A stretch of DNA of 64,000 bases, taken from NCBI GenBank assembly GCA_024233285.1, contig JACKPU010000002.1, positions 248,001 through 312,000 on the forward strand, given 5' to 3'. The notes under the pieces were generated by a model, which made no database searches, had not been told where the DNA came from, and saw only the letters and a program-made list of their open reading frames with translations. Shown piece by piece: positions 1 through 8,338 of this stretch (its first letter is position 1; each line of letters begins with the position of its first letter). The translations under genes were made by a program, and so were the position numbers. This DNA is from Opitutaceae bacterium (GTDB lineage: Bacteria; Verrucomicrobiota; Verrucomicrobiia; Opitutales; Opitutaceae).

Positions 1-2
1 GC

Positions 3-1049
3 CAGGAATCGAGCACGCGTTACATCACGATGGATCCGAGCAATCTGCCCGCACCGGCGGAAATCGGCATCCCGGAGGATCTCGCTCCGCGCTGGACGGC
101 GCTGATGGCAAAGTCATTTGCCGCCTACCAAGCCGAATACGCCCGGCTCGATGCGCTGGGCACCGCCGAACCGGATCGCGTGCGCGTGCCGGAAAACGCC
201 AAGCCCGCCGTCGTCACGCGCATTCGCAAAAACTACGCCCTGGATCGCGCACGTTATTTCATTCCGCTGGCCACCCGCACCAACGTCGGTCTCGTGCAGA
301 CTTCGCGCATGTGGGCGACGACGGTGAAGCACCTCGATTCGCTGCCGCATCCCGAAGCCCGGGCCGCGGCCAAGCTCATTCGCGATGAACTGATCAAGCA
401 ATCGCCGCGTCTCATGCGGCACAGTTTTGCGGAAAAATCGTATCAGGCACAGGCCGAGCAGGAACTCGCCGCGAGCCTGCGGCTGGGGCTGGCGCGACTC
501 TCCACGCAGCTACTGGCCGATGAGGTCTGGGTGAAGGTTGATCGCGAGGCGCCGCCCTGGCTGGCCGAGGAGCAGTCGATTGCGGAATCGCTCAAGCATC
601 GCGCCAACCGCTACGGCTACCAAGGCACGGCGACGCGCCGCATGCGCGTGACCTTTGCGTGGAACAACATGGCGATAGCCGAGCTGCGCGACTTGAACCG
701 GCATCGCACCGGGCATCGCTACACGCCGTTGATCCAGGCGGGCTTTTATCTGCCGGAGGAAATCGCGCATGCCGATCATCAGGCGCTGCTGGATGAACAG
801 GCGGCCCTGACGCGCGAGCTGATGGAACGCGGTTCGCCGGCCTACGTCTATTCGCTCCTGCTCGGGGCGCAGACGCCGTTCGAGCACAGCACGCAGGCGG
901 ACAAATTCATTTATGAAGCCGAATTGCGCACGGGCATGGGCGCTCACTTCCGCTACGCGGATCACCTCAGCGCGGTCTTGCACGAATTTTTGGCCCAGGT
1001 TCCCGAAGCGCGCGACTGGGTGGTGGAGGGCACGGCCGAACCGGAATAA
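3..1049 (+). CDS. ThyX-like FAD-dependent thymidylate synthase family protein, 5' end cut by window
   Basis: The reading frame is open to the left edge, so the gene starts outside the window; an ATG at 30 is probably internal. The first codons read QESSTRYIT, which fits the end of the ThyX motif (RHRxxSxNExSxRY). A second, degenerate motif, LNRHRTGHRYTPL, lies near residue 220 counted from the ATG at 30. Two motifs suggest a double ThyX-like domain protein, as I recall for Verrucomicrobiota, rather than a single-domain enzyme of about 220-250 residues. ThyX makes dTMP from dUMP using FAD and methylenetetrahydrofolate. The second copy lacks the serine spacing of the active motif and may be structural. 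Family assignment is by motif only. Confidence 0.7.
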   Translation, partial: QESSTRYITMDPSNLPAPAEIGIPEDLAPRWTALMAKSFAAYQAEYARLDALGTAEPDRVRVPENAKPAVVTRIRKNYALDRARYFIPLATRTNVGLVQTSRMWATTVKHLDSLPHPEARAAAKLIRDELIKQSPRLMRHSFAEKSYQAQAEQELAASLRLGLARLSTQLLADEVWVKVDREAPPWLAEEQSIAESLKHRANRYGYQGTATRRMRVTFAWNNMAIAELRDLNRHRTGHRYTPLIQAGFYLPEEIAHADHQALLDEQAALTRELMERGSPAYVYSLLLGAQTPFEHSTQADKFIYEAELRTGMGAHFRYADHLSAVLHEFLAQVPEARDWVVEGTAEPE

Positions 1050-1093
1050 AGATTGCCGCGAAGACGCAATTTGCCTGCAATGAACACGTTGGT

Positions 1094-1867
1094 ATGAGCC
1101 GTTTTCGCGTCCTCCAATTCAACATGCAGTTTGGTCAGGGCTGGAATGACTCCGACCCGGATCACGCGCCCATCGACTTGGGTGCCACGGTCGCGGAAAT
1201 CAAACGGCACAAGGCCGACATCATCCACCTGCAGGAAGTGGAGCACGCGCGGCCGGATGGCAGCCACCCGCCGATTCCGCCCAATTACTCGCGTCTCAAG
1301 GCGGAGCTTGCCGGCTATGACAGCACCTTTTCGTTTCCGCGTCCGGATCCGCGGGAATTGCCGTTTGGCATCGGTCTGGCCATTTTCTCCCGCTGGCCGT
1401 TGCAACCGGCGACCTGCATCAACCTGCCTTCACCGCCGGTCGAGTTTGATTTTTTCGGCGAAAAGAAAACGCCGACCGATCGGCTGCTCATCACGGCCGA
1501 GGTCGACATCTACGGTCACCGCGTGCGGCTGATGAACACGCATTTGCTCGCGTTTTTCATGCTCAAATCGAGCAGTGAGCAGCACCGCGAGCAGCGTGAT
1601 ATCATCGAGCAGGAATTGCGCAAAAGCTCCGGGCCGACCGTGCTTACCGGCGATTTCAACGTGAGCAAACACCAGTCGCTCATCGAACAGTTTGGCCGCG
1701 TCGGTTTCAACACTGCGCAGTCCGAGGAGATCACTTGGCGGCGCATGCCCTACGTCTTGGATCACGTTTTCCACAACGCGCCGCTGCAGTGTGTGAATTG
1801 CGAGGTGCATCCCACGCCGGCATCCGACCACCATGCGCTGGTGGCGGACTTCGAGTTTGCTGAATGA
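1094..1867 (+). CDS. Endonuclease/exonuclease/phosphatase (EEP) family protein
   Basis: 257 residues. The EEP fold signatures are in order: LQFNMQ near the N-terminus (metal-site Asn), LQEVEH near residue 40 (metal-binding Glu), NTHLLAFF in the middle, TGDFNV near residue 190 (catalytic Asp/Asn) and SDHHALVADFEF at the end (catalytic Asp-His). Such proteins hydrolyse phosphodiester bonds in nucleic acids, lipids or phosphoinositides; the substrate cannot be told from sequence. No clear signal peptide, so probably cytoplasmic. It lies 44 bp after the ThyX-like gene on the same strand and ends at a palindromic repeat separating it from the convergent gene. Confidence 0.85.
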   Translation: MSRFRVLQFNMQFGQGWNDSDPDHAPIDLGATVAEIKRHKADIIHLQEVEHARPDGSHPPIPPNYSRLKAELAGYDSTFSFPRPDPRELPFGIGLAIFSRWPLQPATCINLPSPPVEFDFFGEKKTPTDRLLITAEVDIYGHRVRLMNTHLLAFFMLKSSSEQHREQRDIIEQELRKSSGPTVLTGDFNVSKHQSLIEQFGRVGFNTAQSEEITWRRMPYVLDHVFHNAPLQCVNCEVHPTPASDHHALVADFEFAE

Positions 1868-1870
1868 GTT

Positions 1871-1944
1871 GCAGGACGGGATCGCTGATCCGCCATCGAA
1901 CCCGCTAATTCCGACGACAGGCGGGATCAGCGATCCCGCCCTGC
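1871..1944. repeat. REP-doublet-like palindromic repeat between convergent genes
   Basis: Two copies of a short GC-rich palindrome with core GGGATCGCTGATC sit in opposite orientation: 1871-1894 and 1920-1944, matching except for a substitution and a one-base gap. The right copy stops just before the stop codon of the next gene. The same core recurs, with perfect arms, at 25221-25295. The layout resembles REPINs, but no RAYT transposase is in the window. It could also act as a two-way terminator. Confidence 0.7.
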
Positions 1945-1945
1945 A

Positions 1946-2230
<285 letters not shown>

Positions 2231-2251
2231 GGACCTATGATTGGGGCGAAC

Positions 2252-3886
2252 TCAGACGAAGTTCACGCCGAAAATCAGCGCGACGACCACGATGCCCGGC
2301 GGCAGCCACCAAGTCGCCCGGAGACCTTGCCAGCGTCGCAGATAGCCCCAGAGCAGAGCGCCCAACAAGATCGCAAACACGACGGGGCCGATCCACTCGG
2401 CTTTGAACATCGCCACATGGTAGACGCCGGGCACGGTCACGAACCGCCGGATGCCTTCATCCATCAGCCACAGCAGCAGGAGTGCGGCGTGGTTGCAAAG
2501 CGCGCTGCCGAGGGCGAAGCCGGTCAGCCCGCAGATCAACGAGCCCATGCCGGCGAGAATCACAATCATGGCCGTGGGCACGAGCACGAGATTGGCCAGC
2601 AAGGCGCCGGGGGTGAACAAGCCGAAGTATTCCACACCCGCAACCACGCTGAAAATGATCGAGGCGACGCCGATGGCGACGATCGTCAGGAACCAGCGCC
2701 ACAATGCCGCGATGCGCCAGTGCCACCAACGCCAGGTATTCTGCGGAAGCCGCGGGAAGGGCGGCCAGCGCGCGAGCCAGGTTTCGCCGAGCGGCAGGCC
2801 GTAGAGCAGCAACGAGGCGACGATCCCGTAGCTCATCTGGAAACTCGCGCTGAAAAGTTGCAGCGGGTCCACCATCAGCACCAGCAAGGCCGCCGTCGCG
2901 AGCGCGGACACCGGGTTGCCCGGCAGGCGCAACTGCAACGTCAGTTGAAACAGCGCGACCATGGTGAACGCGCGCACGGCCGAAGGCGTGCCGCCCGTGA
3001 TCTGCACATAAAGCCAGAGCAAGGTCAGTCCGATCACCAGCTTGGGCAGCCGCGGCACGCGCAGGAGCGAAAGAAACGCGTGGATGCCGGCGGCGATCAC
3101 GCCGATGTGCAGGCCGCTGATCGCGAACAGATGCATGGTGCCGCTGCGCATGAACAGGCTGTCCTGCTCCTCGTTCAGCTCGTCCTTCTGGCCCAACAGC
3201 ATGGCGCGAAATACACCGGTGAGTTCCGGCCGTTTTCCGGCGGTGCCGGTTTCCAGCATCAACGCGAATTTCCCCGCCATCGCGTCGCAAAATTCGCGGA
3301 AGGCCGTGGGTGGCCGGGTGACGGTTAGAATCGCTCCGCGCGTCAGAGTGAAGTTCATGCCGGCGGACGCGAGGTAACCTTCGAAGGTGTTTTTCGGCGG
3401 ATTTTCGGGCAGCAGTTCGAGCACGCCGATGGTTTCGAGCTGCGCCGAGCGCAAGGCCGTGGCGCCTTCCGCTGCATCGCGCAGCGAGAAATAGACGCGC
3501 TGCCCGAGCAAATCCTGCAAGTGCGGATCGGCGCGGATCACCGTGGCCAGCCCCGTGCTGCGATTTTCGTAAACCCGGGCAAAAGCATACTCTACCTGCA
3601 AGCCGAGCCGCGCCTCGCGCGGGGGCAGATTGGTCCAGTCCGGCAACCGAGCGCGATGCAGCGTATAGCTCGCGGCGCCCGCGGCGACCATCGCGGTGAG
3701 CAAGGCGATCGCCCAGACCCTGCGGCTTTGCCATGCGGCGCCGGCAATGAGCAGTCCGGCGGCGGCCACGAACAGGCAGATCGACGGCGGCAGACCGTGG
3801 GCGGTTTTCGATACCGCCAGACCGACGGCGTAGGGCAGCACCAGCCAGAGCAGGGGAGCTCGATGTCCGAGGCTGCGAAGGGGCAT
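2252..3886 (-). CDS. comEC: ComEC/Rec2-type competence membrane protein, short form
   Basis: 544 residues with about ten hydrophobic segments. ComEC forms the inner-membrane channel that takes up single-stranded DNA. The diagnostic stretch FAISGLHIGVIAAGIH lies near residue 255, inside the competence domain, and the N-terminal 200 residues fit the soluble ComEC N-terminal domain (DUF4131) between early membrane segments. The protein ends soon after the last membrane helices (WWLPPGIVVVALIFG), so the C-terminal metallo-beta-lactamase-like domain of full-length ComEC (about 750 residues) is absent. Such short forms are known. It is divergent from rarA with about 90 bp between starts. Confidence 0.85.
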   Translation of the reverse strand: MPLRSLGHRAPLLWLVLPYAVGLAVSKTAHGLPPSICLFVAAAGLLIAGAAWQSRRVWAIALLTAMVAAGAASYTLHRARLPDWTNLPPREARLGLQVEYAFARVYENRSTGLATVIRADPHLQDLLGQRVYFSLRDAAEGATALRSAQLETIGVLELLPENPPKNTFEGYLASAGMNFTLTRGAILTVTRPPTAFREFCDAMAGKFALMLETGTAGKRPELTGVFRAMLLGQKDELNEEQDSLFMRSGTMHLFAISGLHIGVIAAGIHAFLSLLRVPRLPKLVIGLTLLWLYVQITGGTPSAVRAFTMVALFQLTLQLRLPGNPVSALATAALLVLMVDPLQLFSASFQMSYGIVASLLLYGLPLGETWLARWPPFPRLPQNTWRWWHWRIAALWRWFLTIVAIGVASIIFSVVAGVEYFGLFTPGALLANLVLVPTAMIVILAGMGSLICGLTGFALGSALCNHAALLLLWLMDEGIRRFVTVPGVYHVAMFKAEWIGPVVFAILLGALLWGYLRRWQGLRATWWLPPGIVVVALIFGVNFV

Positions 3887-3976
3887 GCCCCAAGTGAAAC
3901 CGGAAAACCGGCCGATAGAATCCTAATATTCCAAGGCTTTGATTTGTGCCGCCAAGCGTGCATTGTGCACCGGTTC

Positions 3977-5323
3977 ATGCCTTCACCCGATCAGACCGAC
4001 CTGTTCCCCGAGCCTGACGACGCCGCGACTCCCGCCGGTGAGGTCTCCGCCAGTCAGCCGCTGGCCGCGCGCATGCGTCCCCGGAAACTGGCCGAAGTGG
4101 TCGGGCAGGAGCACATCACCCGCGAAGGCAACCTGCTGCCGAGGCTCGTGGCGCAAAACCGCTTCGGCAGCCTGATTTTCTACGGCCCGCCGGGTTGCGG
4201 CAAAACCAGCATTGCCGAATCGATCGCGGCGGAAACGCAGAGCCGCTTTGTCCGCATCAATGCGGTGATGAGCAACGTGGCCGAGCTGCGCGAAATTCTG
4301 GCGATCGCCCGACGCCGGCCCGAGGCGCGCACGATTCTGTTCATCGACGAACTGCACCGCTTCAACAAATCGCAGCAGGATTTGCTGCTGCCCGACGTGG
4401 AGGAAGGCAGCGTGCGGCTGATTGGCGCGACCACGCACAATCCCGGGTTTTACGTGAATCCACCGCTGCTCTCGCGCAGCCACTTGTTCCGGCTCGAACC
4501 GCTCGCGCCCGAGGCGATTGCCGGCGTGATGTCGCGGGCGCTGGCCGATGAAGAACGCGGTTTGGGCGCGCGTCACTGCACGGCGGATGAGAAGGTGCTG
4601 CTCGACCTTGCCACCCTGTGTGACGGCGACATGCGGCGCGCCCTCAATGCGCTGGAGGTCATTGCGCTGGGTCTTGCGGAAGGCGCGGTGATCACGCCGG
4701 CGGAGATCGAGGTGTTCGCCCGCGAACGCCGCATCCGCTACGATGCGAATGAAGACGAACATTACGACACCATCTCCGCGTTTATCAAAAGCTGCCGCGG
4801 CAGCGATCCCGACGCCGCCATGTATTGGCTGGCGAAGATGCTGGCCGGCGGGGAGGACCCCCGCTTCATCGCGCGGCGCCTCGTGATCTTGGCGAGCGAA
4901 GACGTGGGGTTGGCGGATCCCATGGCCCTGCCCCTGGCCACCGCGGCGCATCACGCCGTCGATTTCATCGGTCTGCCGGAGGCCGAACTGACCCTCGCGC
5001 ATGCCACGCTCTACATCGCGACGGCGCCGAAATCCAACTCGGCCACGCTCGCGCTCGGTGCCGCGCATGCCGCGCTCAAGGACGGCACTGTGCAACCGGT
5101 TCCGCTGCCTTTGCGCGACAAAAGCGGCAAGGCCAGCAAGGAGAATCAGCACGGCAAGGGTTACCGCTACTCGCACGACTATCCCGAAAATATCTCCGGA
5201 CAGGATTATCTCGAAAAACCGCTTTCACTCTACACGCCGAAGCCGGTCGGGTGGGAGACGAAGATTGCCGATCGGTTGGCGCACTGGGCCGAGCTCAAGG
5301 CGCAGCTCAAGGCGTCGCGTTGA
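3977..5323 (+). CDS. rarA: Replication-associated recombination protein A (RarA/MgsA), AAA+ ATPase
   Basis: 448 residues from the ATG at 3977; the frame is open further upstream but those residues lie antisense to the comEC start and look non-coding. RarA is an AAA+ ATPase related to clamp loaders that acts at stalled replication forks. Visible: Walker A GPPGCGKTS, Walker B ILFIDELHRFNKSQQD (the HRFNK variant is typical of RarA), sensor stretch LIGATTHNPGF, then SEDVGLADP and the C-terminal GYRYSHDYP block. Length matches the family (about 440). Its end overlaps the convergent next gene by 17 bp. Confidence 0.93.
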   Translation: MPSPDQTDLFPEPDDAATPAGEVSASQPLAARMRPRKLAEVVGQEHITREGNLLPRLVAQNRFGSLIFYGPPGCGKTSIAESIAAETQSRFVRINAVMSNVAELREILAIARRRPEARTILFIDELHRFNKSQQDLLLPDVEEGSVRLIGATTHNPGFYVNPPLLSRSHLFRLEPLAPEAIAGVMSRALADEERGLGARHCTADEKVLLDLATLCDGDMRRALNALEVIALGLAEGAVITPAEIEVFARERRIRYDANEDEHYDTISAFIKSCRGSDPDAAMYWLAKMLAGGEDPRFIARRLVILASEDVGLADPMALPLATAAHHAVDFIGLPEAELTLAHATLYIATAPKSNSATLALGAAHAALKDGTVQPVPLPLRDKSGKASKENQHGKGYRYSHDYPENISGQDYLEKPLSLYTPKPVGWETKIADRLAHWAELKAQLKASR

Positions 5324-7310
5324 GATATACGTCTATGGCTTCGGCTTTCGATCGGTATTGATCGGCCCAACTGAGCGGTTTCCCCAACGCGGCAAAATAG
5401 TCTGCTGCCGCGAGACAGGCGGCGGAGTCCGCGGCCAGCAAATCGCCGGCCGCTTTCCGATAGGCGGTCGCGTCGTGATCAACGTGCTCCCAGAGCGCGT
5501 GCAATCCGAAGTGCAGGCCAATCTCGCGTCCGGCCAAGAGCATACTTTCGACGTAGCGTTTTTGCCGCAGCAGGTGTTCGCGCCGGGTCGGCGTCTTGGT
5601 TGCCCCATTCCACCAAAACGAATAGAAAACCGGCTCATCGTTGGCGATCGTCAGCGCGGATTCCAAATGCCGCGCGGCGCTTTCGTAGTGTGGCACCGCC
5701 TTGTGCCAAGCATCGGCCACCGCTTGCAGGGCGTCGGCAAAGCCGGGTGGATTCAAGATTCGGTCACCGGAGGTGCGCGGAGGTTGACGCGATTCGGCGA
5801 GGCGGGGCGAAGCAAAGTCGTGACCGGGCAACGGCCAGTGTTTGCGGCCCGCATACCAGCCGGGCCATTGTTCGGGCGACCACAGGCAGGCGTCGGAAAG
5901 ACAGGCATGGGCGTGTTCGAGCTCGGTCCATGCCTGTAATACGGATTCGCCGGCGGACGCGCCAAATTGCCGATGCGCGATGCGGCGGCAGGTCGCGGTG
6001 GCATCCGCAGTCGGATTCAGAAAAAAGTTCCGGCAGGCGATCGAATTGGACCAAATGTCCTCGGGCGAATTGCCCCAATGATCGAACACGCCATCCGCGT
6101 CGAGCGCGTGCCAACGCCGCAGTTTTGCGCCGATGCCCAGCGGAAAATCCTGGATGTCGCCGAGGCCGTGCACCGTGTCGTCGCCCCAATGGAAGTTGTC
6201 GTAACCGATGAAGGTCTGGCCGCGTTCACGGCAGACGCGGCGCACGGCATGCATGAAGTCGTGCGATTGCCGTTCGCACTGCCAGCCGTCTTTTTGCGCG
6301 GCCAGATAGACGCCGCTCGCGGCGGGGAGGGCGCTTTGGTGACCGAGAAACGTTTTGCCATCGCGATCCCACTTCCAACCGGTGGTCAGCACGCGCAGGC
6401 CCGGCCGCACTTTGCCGCCTTCTTCGATCAGGAGACGAACCAGCCGGTCGCGTTGCGCGAAAGGCGACATGCCGCGGCAGCGGGGGCAACTGGCCGGATC
6501 GCAAAACTCGCCGCCGGAATCGAGGCCGAAGAGGAAGATCGTTTCGATTTCGGGAAACGCGGTGAAAAAGCGTCGCAGTAGATCGCGATAATAATCCTGC
6601 ACGCGAGTGTGGCCGAAACACAGCACCTTGCCTTCATAGGTGCCGGAATCACTCAGCACCGCGGGATCGTAGCGGGTGAGGAATCGGGCGCGGTCCGGTT
6701 CCGGCACCCAAGGCCCGCCTTGGCAGGGCAGCTCGGTGAGCCAGAGCATCGCGCCCAGCCCGTGGTCGGTGCAGTCATCAATCAGGCGGCGCAGGCCTGC
6801 GTGATTGGCCGCGACTTCATCGGGATCAACCGCATCGGGAAACATCGGGCTGGTTACGTAGCCCTGCAAGGAACGCCGGCTGCCCTGCCAATCGTGCGAC
6901 ACGAGGCAGTGCGTGGCCCCGAGATGCGCCAGAAACCGCGCGTCAGATCGCGATCCCGGCCACGGATTGAAGCGCGCGTGAAAGATCCGTTGGTCAAAAT
7001 GAAACGTGCCGCGCAGGTCGAGCGATTGATCCAAGGGCGTGCCCGTGAGAATGGCTTCGTGCAGCGCATAAACCGCGTGCAGCACCGCGCGCGGATTGCT
7101 GCCGAGCGCGTGCAACACGCCATTGAGAATAAACACCGCATGACTGTCCCGCCTGGGCTCGAGCAGTTCCGCTGGCAGTTTGCCGTTCTGCACCAAGGTT
7201 GCGACGGCGGGCACCGCCGAAGCCAGGGCTGCGACAGCCGGTGGCGGCGCGGCGAGACGCGACAGGATTTCAGCCAGTTCGCGGCGGGCGGTTTGGAGGG
7301 GGCGGTCCAT
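5307..7310 (-). CDS. Glycosidase-like (possible TIM-barrel) protein, function unknown
   Basis: 667 residues, no signal peptide. The middle has features of (beta/alpha)8 glycoside hydrolases of the alpha-glucuronidase/GH20-like type: WLTELPC, FLFGLDSGGEF near residue 265 (a candidate acidic pair), a Cys-rich insertion CDPASCPRC next to it, then TTGWKWD, FIGYDNFHWGDD and FDHWGNSPEDIWSN. The N-terminal 130 residues resemble the accessory domain that precedes the barrel in GH67-like enzymes. I cannot name a substrate. A sugar-processing role fits an organism with a rhamnosidase and sugar ABC genes elsewhere in the window. Overlaps the end of rarA by 17 bp on the opposite strand. Confidence 0.6.
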   Translation of the reverse strand: MDRPLQTARRELAEILSRLAAPPPAVAALASAVPAVATLVQNGKLPAELLEPRRDSHAVFILNGVLHALGSNPRAVLHAVYALHEAILTGTPLDQSLDLRGTFHFDQRIFHARFNPWPGSRSDARFLAHLGATHCLVSHDWQGSRRSLQGYVTSPMFPDAVDPDEVAANHAGLRRLIDDCTDHGLGAMLWLTELPCQGGPWVPEPDRARFLTRYDPAVLSDSGTYEGKVLCFGHTRVQDYYRDLLRRFFTAFPEIETIFLFGLDSGGEFCDPASCPRCRGMSPFAQRDRLVRLLIEEGGKVRPGLRVLTTGWKWDRDGKTFLGHQSALPAASGVYLAAQKDGWQCERQSHDFMHAVRRVCRERGQTFIGYDNFHWGDDTVHGLGDIQDFPLGIGAKLRRWHALDADGVFDHWGNSPEDIWSNSIACRNFFLNPTADATATCRRIAHRQFGASAGESVLQAWTELEHAHACLSDACLWSPEQWPGWYAGRKHWPLPGHDFASPRLAESRQPPRTSGDRILNPPGFADALQAVADAWHKAVPHYESAARHLESALTIANDEPVFYSFWWNGATKTPTRREHLLRQKRYVESMLLAGREIGLHFGLHALWEHVDHDATAYRKAAGDLLAADSAACLAAADYFAALGKPLSWADQYRSKAEAIDVYLNATP

Positions 7311-7386
7311 CAGTCAAATGGCGGTAAAAGCCGATAGCCGGCGGGATGCGACTTGCGATGCCAAAACGATGGGGTAGGTTTGGAAC

Positions 7387-7797
7387 ATGAAGCGCCGATT
7401 CGCAGTGATGATGCTCGTGGTCGCCATGGGGTGTGGGATTTTTCCGGTCCACGCGGTCGAGGAGGAGAAGGAGCCGGTCATTGCCGGCATCACGATGGAG
7501 CGCAAATCCACCGAGGGGTTTTTGGGCATCGAGATCACCAGCAACAATTTCAAACTGACGTTTTATGATAAGGACAAAAAACCGGTGCGGGCCGACTTCG
7601 GCCGTGCTTTGCTGCGCTGGGATGTGACCTACAAAAAGGCGCAGGAGCGCCTCATTCTCACGGCCGAGGGTGACGGCACCTACCTGACGTCGCCGCGGGT
7701 GATTCGGCCGCCATTCAATTTTCAGCTTTTCATCACGTTGATTGCCGACGGCAAGGACGACGAATCCGAAACCTACGTGATCCGCTTCCGGCAGTAG
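7387..7797 (+). CDS. Secreted protein of unknown function
   Basis: 136 residues with a clear signal peptide: MKRR, a hydrophobic core and cleavage near FPVHA-VEEE (residue 23-24). The mature part is a compact domain with alternating beta-strand patterns (NFKLTFYDKDKKPV, RLILTAEGDGTYL, FNFQLFITLIAD), suggesting a small all-beta periplasmic protein. It contains no Cys after cleavage and no recognised motif. It is divergent from the glycosidase-like gene and convergent with the next small membrane protein, only 6 bp from its stop codon, so it is probably monocistronic. Related secreted proteins are, I believe, found in other Verrucomicrobiota. Confidence 0.65.
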   Translation: MKRRFAVMMLVVAMGCGIFPVHAVEEEKEPVIAGITMERKSTEGFLGIEITSNNFKLTFYDKDKKPVRADFGRALLRWDVTYKKAQERLILTAEGDGTYLTSPRVIRPPFNFQLFITLIADGKDDESETYVIRFRQ

Positions 7798-7803
7798 CGG
7801 GCC

Positions 7804-8214
7804 TCAGGTCCGCCGCTGGTAGCGTTGTTTCCACCGATGCAATGTCTCCGCGGAAAGGTCATGCAGTGCTGAGCTGATCTTTTGCACCGAATTCGTGATG
7901 TGGTGGCGCTGGCGCTCTTCATTGATGGGTGAACCTTTCAAATGCGCCGCAGTTTCGATGATCGTGAGCTGATTGTTGATGAGGTCCTGCAGCATGCCTT
8001 GGATTTCACCGATGGTCTCGAGGCGCACGGCTTGCTGACGCCGCCGCACCAGCCAAAAAATGATCCCGTGGATGATGCCCACCAGAACCGCCGTGATGGT
8101 GCCAACAATCCAGGGATCAAACCCGAGCCGCTTGAGTATGGCAGTGGCCAAAATCACGACCACCAAGCCGGCGGCGCTGAGATAGAGTTCCAGGTGGCGA
8201 AGCAGGTGTTGCAT
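7804..8214 (-). CDS. Small two-helix membrane protein with cytoplasmic helical tail
   Basis: 136 residues. Two hydrophobic segments lie near residues 11-27 and 36-56 (GTITAVLVGIIHGIIFWLV), followed by RRRQQ as a cytoplasmic anchor. The remainder is one long predicted helical region (ETIGEIQGMLQDLI to ALHDLSAETLHRWKQRY) that looks like a sensor-kinase dimerisation helix pair, but there is no H-box histidine in context and no ATPase domain. I therefore leave function open. It is divergent from ribBA with about 125 bp between the starts. Confidence 0.6.
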   Translation of the reverse strand: MQHLLRHLELYLSAAGLVVVILATAILKRLGFDPWIVGTITAVLVGIIHGIIFWLVRRRQQAVRLETIGEIQGMLQDLINNQLTIIETAAHLKGSPINEERQRHHITNSVQKISSALHDLSAETLHRWKQRYQRRT

Positions 8215-8338
8215 GGCGGTTGCATTTCTACGGCCCGCCCTGAGGGGTGCAATGCGTGAAACACCTCAAAATCCTGCTGGGGTGGATCGCTTCAGTCCGA
8301 TTGACAGGTGGGAACACCCGCGCGACGCTGGCGCCCTT

